A stretch of 64,000 nucleotides of DNA from Weeksellaceae bacterium TAE3-ERU29. Lineage in GTDB: Bacteria; Bacteroidota; Bacteroidia; Flavobacteriales; Weeksellaceae. Location: positions 1-64,000 of the forward strand of contig JAHUUM010000001.1 in assembly GCA_019218445.1 (NCBI GenBank), in the 5' to 3' direction. The notes beneath the pieces are model-generated. The model had not been told where the DNA came from, did not search any database, and was given only the letters and a program-made list of their open reading frames with translations. A program made the translations under genes and the position numbers. Position 1 is the stretch's first letter; the number at the start of each line of letters is the position of its first letter. Positions 27,517-37,442 of this stretch are shown in pieces.

Positions 27517-30500
27517 TTAATTCAATATTAATTCTGATGAGACTGGTTTTGTATTTTCAAAATTTGCTTTTATAAAATATACTCCCTTTTTAAAATCCGA
27601 TACATTAATTTTCGTATCATAGATATTAAAGATGTTTTTAGAGTAAATCAGTTGACCTAAAACATTATAAAATTCGATAGACTTTATTTTTTCAGAAATG
27701 TTAGATTTAATATTTACAAAATCAGTTGCCGGATTAGGATATATTGATATTTCCTTTTTCAAACCAATGCCTCCGGTTGTGTATTTATAAGTATCTGAAT
27801 AAATTGTCCTTCCATCATGTGTAGCTACTAATCTATAGTAATATGTTTGATTCGGTATTAAGTTGTTAATCAAAGCTGTTATTAGGTTAGTATTGTAATT
27901 ATAAACCTCATTTGGTGTTCCAATAATGGTTGAACCAAAACTATCAGTAACTCCATATTCAAAATGAACATCTGTTAAATTACGTCCATAACTATTAATT
28001 AAACCTCTTAACTCTATAGAGTTTGATTGAGCTTTCTTCATTGTACCATCAACTATTATAATATCTTCTGAGAAATTAAAAACCCTTTCTACACTATAAA
28101 TAGCTTCTCCATTATAAGTAGCTTTTAGCCTATAACGGTAGTTTAAACTTGTATCTATATTAGGTATTGTAGCAGTAACATATTTTGAATGATTAGCATT
28201 AACTCGCGAAGGTGTAGCCGGAACGCTATTTTTATAATCAGTAGTTCCATATTCAAACACTATGTCCGTTATACTTTCATTATTAGACTGTAAATGTGCT
28301 AATAATGTTACATTAGCACCTTCAATATCTATAGGATAAAGACTAATTTTATAATCCGGATATGTAGAAAAAGATAGTATATCTCCATAAATATTTTCTC
28401 CTTGATAAATCGCTTTTATTCTACAATAATATTGAGTATCCGGTTCTAAGTTATTTAAATTTACCCTAACACTTTCTGTTGTATTCCCTTTTATAAAATC
28501 CGGAGTTACTCTTATAGTTTTATTTAAAGCATCAGCACTTGTGCCATATTGAATCTCAATATTTGTAATATCATGTTCATTAGAAATTATATCAGCATAA
28601 ATTACAGCGGTAGTACGTGACAAGCCAGATAGGGAAATTATTTTCATTTCATAATCAGGGAGAGTTTTAAAACTTAAAATTTGACTATAACCTGTACTTG
28701 AATTCTGCTTTCCGGATAATCTGTAATAATAAGTAGTATTGGGCTCTAAATTCTTTAAATCAACAGAAACACTTAAAGATTCACTTGTGTCAACTGTACT
28801 AGCGGATGCAGTCATAAAATTATCAAAAGACTGATTAGTACTATATTCAAATTGAATGTTTGAAATAGTTCCCCCATTAGAGGTAATATTACCAGTTATA
28901 GTTGCACTTGAATTAGTAATATTCTCCGCAGGATTAACATAAGAAACTATAGTTCTATACTCTATATTACTTCTGAAGATTTTACCATTTGTACCTGCTG
29001 TATAAATCTTATTATCAACAAGATCAATAGAGTTGATAACATACTGACGAGTGAGGTACTCCCAATTCAAACCTCCGTTTTCTGTTTTATAAAGTTTCCC
29101 GTCTTCGTCCGCTATATAACCTACATTCTCCGAATAAAAACTAATCTTTGTATAATTTTCATATGGACCTTTTAATTGTATCCAGTCAGCTCCCCTATCA
29201 GTTGTTTTATAAATTAGACCTTCATCTCCTACAGAATAACCGTTATTCTCATTTATAAAGTCAAATGCGACAATATCTTTATTCTCCACATCAAGACTTA
29301 TACTCCATGTATTTCCACCATCAATAGTTTTGTATAGATTACCATTATGTATACCATAGCCAATTTTTTCATTAAGAAATTGAAGGTGTTTAAATTTTTG
29401 ATTATAAATTTGTTTCCAAGTGTTTCCTCCATCAGTAGTTTTTATTAATTTATTTTGATTAAATCCACCTGATATGAAACCAGTATTTTCATCTATAAAA
29501 AAGACTGAACTTATTCCCTCATCAATAAAAACACTCAATCGTTTCCAAGACTTTCCACCATCAGTAGTTTTAAAGATATCACCAGAGTTACTATTAGGTC
29601 CTCCTCCTATAGAATATCCAATCTTTTCATTTACAAAATATAACCCAGTACTATGGCTATAATGATTCACAGAAGATAAATAAAACCAATTGTCTCCAAA
29701 GTCAGTTGTTTTATAATAATTATTCCTTGACCTTGCAAAACCAATTCCGCTATCAAATACTTTAATATTATCAAAATCATTATAATTTTCAGAATATGAC
29801 ACCCAAGTATTACCTCCATCTATTGTTTTAACAATACGACCACGAGCTCCAGTTGCATAACCAATATTACGGTCTTGGAAATAAATTCCATACATAGAAG
29901 TATCTGATATATATCCTTTTTGGAAAAAAATTTTATCCCATGTATTCCCTCCGTCAGTTGTTTTATAAGTAGCTCCCGCGTCTCCGGTAGCAAAGCCATT
30001 ATTTTCATCTATAAAATGAAAGTCATATATTGCAGTATCTGTTCCCGTAATTTTCACCCATGTTTCTCCTGCATCTGTTGTTTTATACATTTCACTATGT
30101 TCCCTTGTAGCAAAACCTATATTCTTATTAACAAAGTAAACCATAAAGTAATTTGAAGGTGTAGTATTACTGTCATCTTTTGTTACATACCAATTTCTAC
30201 CTCCATCTATAGTTTTTAATACAATTCCATTAGAACAAACCGCATGTCCAACTAAAGAACCGGTAAAAAACGTTTTTCTAACTCTATAGTTTGAAATATT
30301 CAATCTTCTCCATGTAGCTCCTCCATTGTCAGTCTTTACAATACTATTTGAAGTTGACAATATAATATTTTCGTCATCAATAATATTAACTGTATTAAAA
30401 TTACCATCAAACCCCGTAGATATTTGGCTCCATGAATTCCCATTGTCGATAGATTTTAAAACATACCCGTGATCTCCAACAATATAACCGGCTGTATTAT

Positions 30501-30738
30501 AGAAACTCATATCATTCCCACTAGATATATTCTGTTTCTTTGACCAAGTATTTCCAGCGTCTATTGTTTCTAACAATTCATTAGATGTTATTATATAACC
30601 AGCATTAGAAGTAACAAACTCAATATCTTTTCCAACACTTGCCGTTGGTTTAGGATTCAATAATTCCCAATTTGTTTGAGAATGAACTTTATTCATAAAT
30701 AAAGTAATACAAAACAAAATAAGTAACTGCTTTTTCAT
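27517..30738 (-). CDS. Type IX-secreted protein with YCF48-like and fibronectin-like repeats
   Basis: 1073 residues. A signal peptide (LLILFCITLFMNKVHSQ) is followed by about 13 short repeats centred on TTDGGNTW-like motifs up to about residue 580. They form the beta-propeller known from YCF48/sialidase-like proteins. Four beta-sandwich repeats of 95-100 residues follow (for example ITNIEIQYGTSADA and TYYYRLSG), resembling fibronectin type III. The last 75 residues carry the type IX sorting tail, with EISIYPNPATDFVNI near residue 1000 and ending SSELILN. It is thus exported to the cell surface or medium by the type IX system. Ligand unknown. Confidence 0.88.
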   Translation of the reverse strand: MKKQLLILFCITLFMNKVHSQTNWELLNPKPTASVGKDIEFVTSNAGYIITSNELLETIDAGNTWSKKQNISSGNDMSFYNTAGYIVGDHGYVLKSIDNGNSWSQISTGFDGNFNTVNIIDDENIILSTSNSIVKTDNGGATWRRLNISNYRVRKTFFTGSLVGHAVCSNGIVLKTIDGGRNWYVTKDDSNTTPSNYFMVYFVNKNIGFATREHSEMYKTTDAGETWVKITGTDTAIYDFHFIDENNGFATGDAGATYKTTDGGNTWDKIFFQKGYISDTSMYGIYFQDRNIGYATGARGRIVKTIDGGNTWVSYSENYNDFDNIKVFDSGIGFARSRNNYYKTTDFGDNWFYLSSVNHYSHSTGLYFVNEKIGYSIGGGPNSNSGDIFKTTDGGKSWKRLSVFIDEGISSVFFIDENTGFISGGFNQNKLIKTTDGGNTWKQIYNQKFKHLQFLNEKIGYGIHNGNLYKTIDGGNTWSISLDVENKDIVAFDFINENNGYSVGDEGLIYKTTDRGADWIQLKGPYENYTKISFYSENVGYIADEDGKLYKTENGGLNWEYLTRQYVINSIDLVDNKIYTAGTNGKIFRSNIEYRTIVSYVNPAENITNSSATITGNITSNGGTISNIQFEYSTNQSFDNFMTASASTVDTSESLSVSVDLKNLEPNTTYYYRLSGKQNSSTGYSQILSFKTLPDYEMKIISLSGLSRTTAVIYADIISNEHDITNIEIQYGTSADALNKTIRVTPDFIKGNTTESVRVNLNNLEPDTQYYCRIKAIYQGENIYGDILSFSTYPDYKISLYPIDIEGANVTLLAHLQSNNESITDIVFEYGTTDYKNSVPATPSRVNANHSKYVTATIPNIDTSLNYRYRLKATYNGEAIYSVERVFNFSEDIIIVDGTMKKAQSNSIELRGLINSYGRNLTDVHFEYGVTDSFGSTIIGTPNEVYNYNTNLITALINNLIPNQTYYYRLVATHDGRTIYSDTYKYTTGGIGLKKEISIYPNPATDFVNIKSNISEKIKSIEFYNVLGQLIYSKNIFNIYDTKINVSDFKKGVYFIKANFENTKPVSSELILN

Positions 30739-30782
30739 ATTGAATTGAATTTGGAGTTTGTTCTTTTAACAAATATACAATA

Positions 30783-31082
30783 TTATTTAACATTAAAAAA
30801 AGTTAAATGCACTATTCTATAACCAAAATACACTATCAAAAAATAAAACTCATGTACGCCTAAAGTAACGAAAAGATGAAAGGCGTGCGTACACGTTTCT
30901 TTTCCGAACTTTATCCAACTGATAACATAACAGGCTATTTCTAAAACAATGATAGTAATAATAAAGAATTTATTTTCAGCAATTAATTGAGGATGAAGAA
31001 TCCAAGTGGCAACCCCAATAGAAAGCCAAAACACCATATCTGTTTGGCTATCTAATCGTCTTAACTTTTCGGTGGAATTACC
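30783..31082 (-). pseudogene. 5'-truncated CDP-alcohol phosphatidyltransferase remnant
   Basis: The open frame encodes 99 residues from a stop codon at 31083-31085. It contains EKLRRLDSQTDMVFWL and several membrane helices. LDSQTD matches the DxxxD end of the CDP-alcohol phosphatidyltransferase signature DGxxARxxxxxxxxGxxxDxxxD, but the upstream DGxxAR half and the first membrane helices are absent and the frame is closed just before. The ATG at 31037 gives only an 84-residue tail that starts inside the motif. The intact enzyme makes phospholipid headgroups in the membrane; this copy should be inactive. Confidence 0.6.
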
Positions 31083-31165
31083 TTATTTTTAGAATATTAA
31101 TATATAACAAACCAAAGAGTTAAAAATATCATTACATATAACGGACATAAAAAATAGTTTATATT

Positions 31166-31197
31166 AAGGAGGAAAACTAAAAACTTTTCTCCTCCTT
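31166..31197. terminator. Hairpin terminator after the 123-residue lipoprotein gene
   Basis: AAGGAGGA at 31166-31173 pairs with TCCTCCTT at 31190-31197. The T run is on the plus strand and weak on the minus strand, where the nearest gene ends 20 nt before it. Confidence 0.55.
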
Positions 31198-31217
31198 TTT
31201 TCTCTATTTGTCAAAAT

Positions 31218-31589
31218 CTAATCTTTCACCAACGTCAAAACTAAACTCTCTGATTGATCAGAAGTATGAGTATCTAATTGATAGGTATAACTACCATTAG
31301 AAAGAGGTTCTTCACCCACATAATCCATAGGCTGAAATGTGTAAGTTTTACCATTCACATCCACTTGTGCATAGGCATATGAATAAGCCGTTTCAAAAGT
31401 CTTATAATCACTTTTTTCACCTGCTTTTAATTTCCCAAAATCAACATTACCTGTAGAAGTATTTATAATAACGTTTTCAAAATCATTAGAACTAATATTC
31501 TCTACCCGAATATTTATTCCCTCTTTTTTTTGTGTTTGGCAACTCATAAGTATTCCCAATGAAGCACAAACTAAAATCCACTTTTTCAT
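31218..31589 (-). CDS. Small lipoprotein of unknown function
   Basis: 123 residues with a lipoprotein signal (SLGILMSC, cysteine near residue 17). The mature part looks like a single beta-sandwich (VENISSNDFENVIINTSTG, then YAQVDVNGKTYTFQP). No family recognised. Single gene followed by a hairpin. Confidence 0.6.
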   Translation of the reverse strand: MKKWILVCASLGILMSCQTQKKEGINIRVENISSNDFENVIINTSTGNVDFGKLKAGEKSDYKTFETAYSYAYAQVDVNGKTYTFQPMDYVGEEPLSNGSYTYQLDTHTSDQSESLVLTLVKD

Positions 31590-31649
31590 ATTATTGAAGT
31601 TTTTAAATACCTATTCAAGTTTTATACCATTATAATCATATAAATTTTA

Positions 31650-31847
31650 ACCCATTGTGCATTATGATATTTTTCGAGAATGTCCTCTATATCATATACT
31701 CCTTCTTCCAAGTATTCAAAGAACTTTCAAGGGGATAATTTTGGAAGTAATTTAGCCTCTACTACGTTCTAATCTCCCCCTTGAAGGGGATTTATTACAA
31801 TAAAAATAAGGTTTTAATTCTTATTTCAAACAAAATTCACAACGAGT
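31650..31847. mobile_element. Diverged copy of the MITE family (copy 0)
   Basis: 198 bp resembling the three copies at 59104-59893 in the same orientation. Ends are ACCCATTGTGCATT and AATTCACAACGAGT, each with one change from the perfect family end. The middle keeps ATTATGATATTTTTCGAGA, TAATTTTGGAAGTAATTTA and AAGGTTTTAATTCTTATTTC. No clear target duplication remains, so it is an older insertion. Its right end is 4 nt from the stop codon of the S41 peptidase gene. Confidence 0.8.
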
Positions 31848-31851
31848 TATT

Positions 31852-33168
31852 CTATTTATTGATGATATTATTTAATGTATATTCAAGAGCTTTTTCGGAT
31901 TTTACCTTAATATTCGGCTCAACTCCTTTCTTATCTATTCGTTCACCTGAATATGTGATGAAATCATTTAATGGGATTCTCAATATAATTTCATTTTCTA
32001 TTTTAAACTCATTTGAAGACAACATTGCTCCGGCTGTATTCTCTCCGATTATTGTTGCGTAATTATGAGCTTTTAATCCATAAACAAATGGCTCACAAGT
32101 ACTACCCGTATTTTTATTGGTTAAAATATATACTTTGCCCTCAAAGTGCTTTTTAGACGGAAGTATTTTTAAATATACTCCATAATTTTGATTTGCTTTA
32201 TCAAACCATTCGTCCATAGTTCCTCCACTAAACTCTGCGAAATTTGAATAATCTTCTTTAGTGGGGACTCTATCAAATTCTTTATACCAATTTTTATTAG
32301 GGAATACTCCGGCAATAAAAGGCTTATCAATTATATATTCGGCAAGAGGAAAGGCAGTTAAATAATTCCCACCGGGATTGTTACGCAAATCAATAATTAA
32401 ATTTTTATACTTTTTATCATCAATAATAGATATTAAACTATCCATTTGCTTTTCCGAACCCGAGAAACGCTTTACTTTTAAAACACAAGTTTCATTATTG
32501 ATTTCTCTAATATCAGCAAAACTTGTATTATTGTGTTTTTTATTTTCAGGACGTGAATCATATAGATAATAATGTGAAAAGGGGAAATCTCTGGTAATAG
32601 CAAAAAAAGCAATTTGGAGTTCCAAATCATCTTTGATTTTCTTGCTCAGCTTGTTCATTTTCTTTTTGAACTTTTTCCAATCTTTTGATTTTAAAAATGA
32701 TTGATTATAAATATTATTTTCTGTTAATCTGAATATTTCATTAAACGTTTTCTGATAATCTCTCATTGGTTTAACTTCCTTAACTCTAATTCCGCTTATT
32801 CTTGTCTTCGAATTATTTTTATTAATTAAAGTAATTAATAGAGAATCATTTTTTATTTCTCCTTTAAAATTCCATTTACTAAAAATCTTATGAAACTCTC
32901 CTTGAAATTGATTATCAGTAAATTCTCCTTTGAAATGAATAATTTCGGGATATTTTATAGAAGTACCTACTTTTAACATCATAAACTTGAACCCTCCAAC
33001 AATATCTTTTAAAGCATTATCTCTCGTATGCCCTACAATTTTGCCATTTTTGATTTCAGTAGTAAGATAATAATTAAAACCATTAGAGTTTTTAATCAGC
33101 CAATTATCCTGCCCTAAACAAATATTTGATAAAAGTAATATTATTAATAGAATATGGATTTTTTTCAT
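31852..33168 (-). CDS. S41 family peptidase
   Basis: 438 residues from the ATG at 33168; the in-frame TTG at 33189 is less likely. A signal peptide ends at NICLGQ. The protease domain in the second half shows NLIIDLRNNPGGN near residue 255, KVYILTNKNTGSTCEPF near residue 335 with the probable catalytic serine, and TIIGENTAGA near residue 362. This places it near the C-terminal processing/tricorn-like serine proteases. There is no visible PDZ domain; the N-terminal 150 residues are of unknown type. It ends right beside a MITE copy. Confidence 0.85.
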   Translation of the reverse strand: MKKIHILLIILLLSNICLGQDNWLIKNSNGFNYYLTTEIKNGKIVGHTRDNALKDIVGGFKFMMLKVGTSIKYPEIIHFKGEFTDNQFQGEFHKIFSKWNFKGEIKNDSLLITLINKNNSKTRISGIRVKEVKPMRDYQKTFNEIFRLTENNIYNQSFLKSKDWKKFKKKMNKLSKKIKDDLELQIAFFAITRDFPFSHYYLYDSRPENKKHNNTSFADIREINNETCVLKVKRFSGSEKQMDSLISIIDDKKYKNLIIDLRNNPGGNYLTAFPLAEYIIDKPFIAGVFPNKNWYKEFDRVPTKEDYSNFAEFSGGTMDEWFDKANQNYGVYLKILPSKKHFEGKVYILTNKNTGSTCEPFVYGLKAHNYATIIGENTAGAMLSSNEFKIENEIILRIPLNDFITYSGERIDKKGVEPNIKVKSEKALEYTLNNIINK

Positions 33169-33442
33169 GATTGATTTTTCAGTATTCAAATATAAACTAT
33201 TTTATTGCTTATCTAAACAAAATCATAAAAAACATCAACATTAAACATAAAAACTTTCAATATTTACAAGTTTGATAAAATTATTTACGTACAATAATGA
33301 CTAAATTAAGATTTACATACAACACGTATTTATGATGTACAATCCGTTTTTGGAAGATGAAATAAACTAATATTAAATTTTGTCAGTTATAATTGGGAGG
33401 TGTTTATCTCTTTTCTCAAATTAAAGTAAATTTCATAAAATA

Positions 33443-34132
33443 TCATTTTTTATTTGCTTCTTTAATAACTTCTATTACTCGTTCAAAACTAACATTTTTA
33501 ATATTTGAATCATTTAGAGTTATACCTGATTTATTAAGAAGTTTTTCAAACTGTTTTCTTGTTAAATAATTACCTAAACTACTTCGGTTTCTATCAAACA
33601 TTCCAGACGATATATCTTCTGTATCAATAAATAAAATTTTCTTTTTTACTCCATTTTTATCTTTCCAGTTTTTACCCCATTTTTGAGATTCTGCTATTAA
33701 TAAGCCCGTTAAACCTCCTCCATAATTAGAGCCTGTTGTGGTTAATACATAAGGAGAATTTTCATCAATAATAATAGCACAATATTTACCTTCTATATCA
33801 AATTTTGCATAGGATTTCCAATGATTCAAATCACTGGAATAGCCTAAATTAAAATAATTATTATTTTTATAATTTAAAGCCCACATAGAATTTCCATCGA
33901 CTATTCTTTGACCTGTTTCTAAATCAAATATTCCTTCAATTGTTATGTGCTGACTACTTTCTTCTGTTATTAAAATTCCGACATGAGCATCTTGAGGTTT
34001 TTTATTGATAAAATCAGTTGAAGTCTCATATAAAATTACTGGAATTAAAGTATTTAATTGGTTCTGAGGTACTTTTTGTATTTCGCAAGAGACAAATGTA
34101 AAAACGATAAAAAGTAAAAATAGTTTTTTCAT
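33443..34132 (-). CDS. Lipoprotein of unknown function
   Basis: 229 residues with a lipoprotein signal (VFTFVSC, cysteine near residue 16). A central segment TTTGSNYGGGLTGLLIAE is glycine-rich. The C-terminal 60 residues are helical and charged (NYLTRKQFEKLLNKSGI). I do not recognise the family. Flanked by AT-rich gaps of 274 and 38 nt. Confidence 0.55.
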   Translation of the reverse strand: MKKLFLLFIVFTFVSCEIQKVPQNQLNTLIPVILYETSTDFINKKPQDAHVGILITEESSQHITIEGIFDLETGQRIVDGNSMWALNYKNNNYFNLGYSSDLNHWKSYAKFDIEGKYCAIIIDENSPYVLTTTGSNYGGGLTGLLIAESQKWGKNWKDKNGVKKKILFIDTEDISSGMFDRNRSSLGNYLTRKQFEKLLNKSGITLNDSNIKNVSFERVIEVIKEANKK

Positions 34133-34170
34133 ATTAATAATTATTATAGACCAAATATACTAAACTTAAC

Positions 34171-35055
34171 TCACCCAAACAAACTCCGCTTAATTCCGTT
34201 CCAGCGGAGTTTTCTTATGTATTTAATTTCCTCCGAAGTCAGCGTTAATTTTCCTTTTTGAGAGCAAAAAGTCTTTAAAATTATGAAAAATGATTTCAGA
34301 GATTTATCTTTAAAAGAAGATTTCCCCGCAGACAAAACCGTCAGAGGAAAACTCAACCCAATATTATAAAAATACTGACCTAATTTTTCGGCTTTTTGAT
34401 TTTTATACTTATACATAGTCGGGCGAAGATGCTTTACCCAGAGGTTTTTATCCGTTTTAGTTTCCCAACCGTACATTTGTGCAAGCATTACATCTATATT
34501 ATCCCAGCCGAGCGTAGGCTTTAGTCCGTTCATTTGAACAAAACACTCTTTTCTGTACGATTTTATAGGACCTCGAATATGATTTTTAGATGAAATATCC
34601 TCAAAACTCCATTGATTATTTTCATTTTCAAAATCAAACGGATTTTTATCTTTTATTCCCGATTTTGCAATTTTCACAATCCCCGAAACCATTCCAACTT
34701 TTGGATTTTGCTTGTAGACTTCATTAATCTTTTCTAAATAATCAGGCGGAAAAATAATATCGGCATCAAACTTACAAATTACATCAATCTCGTTTAAATC
34801 AAACTTTTCCAAGCCTTTATAAAAAGTATTCACAACCTTTGCCCCCGGCGAATGCTCGGAAACAGATAAATTCAATAAAGAAAATTGATTTTTATCTTTT
34901 ATAAAATCTTCCGCAATACTTTGCGTATCATCGGTTGAGCCGTCATTCACAACCATAACCATATAATTACTAAAGGTTTGAGCCTCTAAAGATGCTAAAC
35001 ACAAAGCAATATTGTCTTGCTCGTTATGTGTGGGGATTATAATTAAATACCTCAT
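34171..35055 (-). CDS. Glycosyltransferase family 2
   Basis: 294 residues with a GT-A fold: YLIIIPTHNEQDNIALCLASL at the start, VVNDGSTDDTQSIAE near residue 36 and the metal-binding CKFDADIIFP near residue 90. The later GLKPTLGWDNIDVMLA near residue 176 holds acceptor-side residues. Its ATG directly follows the TAA of the M1 peptidase gene upstream, so the two are almost certainly co-transcribed. The sugar is not known. Confidence 0.85.
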   Translation of the reverse strand: MRYLIIIPTHNEQDNIALCLASLEAQTFSNYMVMVVNDGSTDDTQSIAEDFIKDKNQFSLLNLSVSEHSPGAKVVNTFYKGLEKFDLNEIDVICKFDADIIFPPDYLEKINEVYKQNPKVGMVSGIVKIAKSGIKDKNPFDFENENNQWSFEDISSKNHIRGPIKSYRKECFVQMNGLKPTLGWDNIDVMLAQMYGWETKTDKNLWVKHLRPTMYKYKNQKAEKLGQYFYNIGLSFPLTVLSAGKSSFKDKSLKSFFIILKTFCSQKGKLTLTSEEIKYIRKLRWNGIKRSLFG

Positions 35056-36726
35056 TTAATTAGAGTATTTTATATTTTCACTTTCAACCAAGAAATTATT
35101 ATCAGTAATTAAATTTTGATGTTTTTCTTCTTTAGCTAAAGAATTCCATTCGGTGGTTGGGTAAAGCCATTTTCCGTCTTCCAATTTTACGGGCATATTA
35201 AATCCGTCCACAGCATTTTCCCAACGATAATTTTTTTGCTTTTCATCAAAAACTAATTTCGGAATTTTGGTTGTTCTAATGTATTGCTCCCAAAAAGCAG
35301 ATAAATCTAAATTTGTTTTCTCGGCTATATAATCTTCTATTTCTTTGGCGGTTACAATTTTATGCCTAAAATCTTTATTAAGCCCTCGCATTAAATCCAA
35401 AAACTTAGCATCATCATTTATCCATTGTCGCAACGTATGAATCACATTTGCTCCTTTATAATACATATCCGTTCCGCTTCCCTCTTGATGAACATCGTAT
35501 TTTCCTTGCAACGGAATATCATTTAAAATTAAATTTTTATACCCCTGAACATATCTGTTCCCCGCCTCTTTTCCGTAATAATATTCTACAAAAAGAGCTT
35601 CTGCATAAGTTGTAAAAGCCTCATGAATCCACATATCTGCAATTTGCTCGGTGGTTATATTATTACCAAACCACTCATGCCCTGATTCGTGAATAATAAT
35701 AAAATCAAAAAGATTTCCGTAGCCACTCCCCGACCTGTCCATTCCTAAATATCCGTTTTGATATTTATTTCCGTACGCAATATTACTCTGATGCTCCATG
35801 CCCAAAAACGGCGTTTCCACCAATTTATAACTATCCTCATAAAACGGATAAGCTCCAAACCAATACTCAAAAGCTTTCAACATTTTAGGCACTTGCTGAA
35901 ATTGCTTTTTCGCTTTGTCTAAATTATAATCCAACACCCAATAATCTAAATCGAGCTTTCCGTTTAAGCCAATGTATTCATCTTTAAAATTAACGTAATG
36001 ACCAATATTAGGCGTTATGTTATAAGTATTTATCGGGTTCTTAACTTCCCAATTATAAATATTTTCATTTGATTTCTTGATTGATGATTTCCACAACTTT
36101 CCGTTTGCTACGGCAACCTCATCTTTACCTGTAATTACGTGAATATTTGCCCCGTTATCCGGCTCATCTCCCTGATAATCTTTGCATGGAAACCAAGCAC
36201 TTGCCCCCAAACCTTGCACCGCAAGAGACAACCACGGTCGGTCTAAACTGTCTTTGGTGAAAATCCAACCTCCGTCCCACGGAGCTTGTTTTGCTATTTT
36301 TGGCTTTCCGCTAAAATGAACTTTTAATTTTATTTCATCTTTTAAATCAGTAATTTTATTTAACGGAATAAAATAAAAATCGCCTTTTTCAATAATATAT
36401 TCTTTATTGATTTCTAATGGTTTACTCTTACCGAATTTACCACTATCCCACTGCTCTACTCTGTCGATTTGCATTGGTTTTTGCAAGTCTAATTGTAGAA
36501 ATTCGGCATCTTTATTATTAAATTTTAAATCAATTATTACATTTCCTTGCAATGATTTTCCTTCAAAATTTGGCTTTATGGTTAAATCATAATGCTGAAC
36601 GTCCCAAAAGTTTCTGTATTGATTATTTGAACCTCTTAAAAACTCAGGCTTTAAAGTAATTTCAGATTGTTGAGCGAAACCGACAAGACTAATAAAAAAT
36701 AAGAATACAGCAAAAACTCTTTTCAT
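35056..36726 (-). CDS. M1 family aminopeptidase
   Basis: 556 residues with a signal peptide ending at GFAQQ. A beta-sandwich N-domain is followed by the catalytic domain with FLGMEHQSNIAYG near residue 307 (the GxMEN-like element) and the zinc site HESGHEWFGN near residue 348, completed by MWIHEAFTTY about 18 residues later. It removes N-terminal residues from peptides, presumably in the periplasm. It lacks the long C-terminal helical domain of some family members, like other short Bacteroidota M1 enzymes. Confidence 0.9.
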   Translation of the reverse strand: MKRVFAVFLFFISLVGFAQQSEITLKPEFLRGSNNQYRNFWDVQHYDLTIKPNFEGKSLQGNVIIDLKFNNKDAEFLQLDLQKPMQIDRVEQWDSGKFGKSKPLEINKEYIIEKGDFYFIPLNKITDLKDEIKLKVHFSGKPKIAKQAPWDGGWIFTKDSLDRPWLSLAVQGLGASAWFPCKDYQGDEPDNGANIHVITGKDEVAVANGKLWKSSIKKSNENIYNWEVKNPINTYNITPNIGHYVNFKDEYIGLNGKLDLDYWVLDYNLDKAKKQFQQVPKMLKAFEYWFGAYPFYEDSYKLVETPFLGMEHQSNIAYGNKYQNGYLGMDRSGSGYGNLFDFIIIHESGHEWFGNNITTEQIADMWIHEAFTTYAEALFVEYYYGKEAGNRYVQGYKNLILNDIPLQGKYDVHQEGSGTDMYYKGANVIHTLRQWINDDAKFLDLMRGLNKDFRHKIVTAKEIEDYIAEKTNLDLSAFWEQYIRTTKIPKLVFDEKQKNYRWENAVDGFNMPVKLEDGKWLYPTTEWNSLAKEEKHQNLITDNNFLVESENIKYSN

Positions 36727-36728
36727 TC

Positions 36729-37433
36729 TTAATCAATTAGACGTGATGAATCTGTAATTATTTGAGCGTTTTCTAATTGCCAACCTTTAGCTTCTAACAA
36801 TTCTGTAACTACAGCCTTTATTTGTTCCGCAGCAGTTTGTGGTAACTGACTTTTATAAGCTGCTTTTACCAATTGCTTTTTTCCTTCTCTCTGAATATTC
36901 GCTAAATCCTCTTTTTTGAATAAATCATAGAATTTCTCTTCCATGTTATAATATTCAAAATCTGTATCCATTGAAAGTAGTTCAGGCTTTGGGAATTCTA
37001 TAAGTTTTACGGTTCGTTTATTTTCGTCTATATCCCATTTGCATTTGGAGAAATCATATCCCATGTGTGCTTTCCCTTTTACAATGACTAAGGCTTTTTT
37101 GGTACTTGGCAAAATACTCCAAAGCTTTTTAGTTTCCTGATAATCATATATTTCATTAAAAACTCCTTCTGCCGTTACTATCTTAAAAACCCTCTGCATA
37201 CTTTGCAAAACTGTATGCGAACTCTCAGTTATACGTGTAGGCTCAGCCGCCCTTTTATCGCCATTAATTATATAAACAATGATTGCACCCACAATTAAAC
37301 CTAAAAACAAAATAGCCACCATTAAGCCATTTTGTCCCAGTTCATTTTTAAGGTTATAAGCGATATAAGCAACGTCTAAAATTAAACAAATAGACAATAC
37401 CCAAAGAATTATTCTTTTTTTAAGATAGTTCAT
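36729..37433 (-). CDS. DUF4230 membrane-anchored protein
   Basis: 234 residues. Two membrane helices lie at about residues 9-27 and 38-57. A soluble domain follows with GVFNEIYDYQETK near residue 89 and KKALVIVKGKAHMGYDFSKC near residue 111, the recognisable DUF4230 core. Function unknown. It lies 9 nt after sufS and 2 nt before the peptidase gene, so all three seem to be in one transcript. Confidence 0.75.
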   Translation of the reverse strand: MNYLKKRIILWVLSICLILDVAYIAYNLKNELGQNGLMVAILFLGLIVGAIIVYIINGDKRAAEPTRITESSHTVLQSMQRVFKIVTAEGVFNEIYDYQETKKLWSILPSTKKALVIVKGKAHMGYDFSKCKWDIDENKRTVKLIEFPKPELLSMDTDFEYYNMEEKFYDLFKKEDLANIQREGKKQLVKAAYKSQLPQTAAEQIKAVVTELLEAKGWQLENAQIITDSSRLID

Positions 37434-37442
37434 TTTCTGATT

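Noticed and set aside
27517-30738. Photosystem II assembly factor (YCF48 name)
   Set aside because: Only the propeller repeat is shared; the protein is secreted with a type IX tail and the organism has no photosynthesis genes in view.
31781-32062. 93-codon plus-strand frame
   Set aside because: Its first part is MITE copy 0 and the rest is antisense to the S41 peptidase gene.
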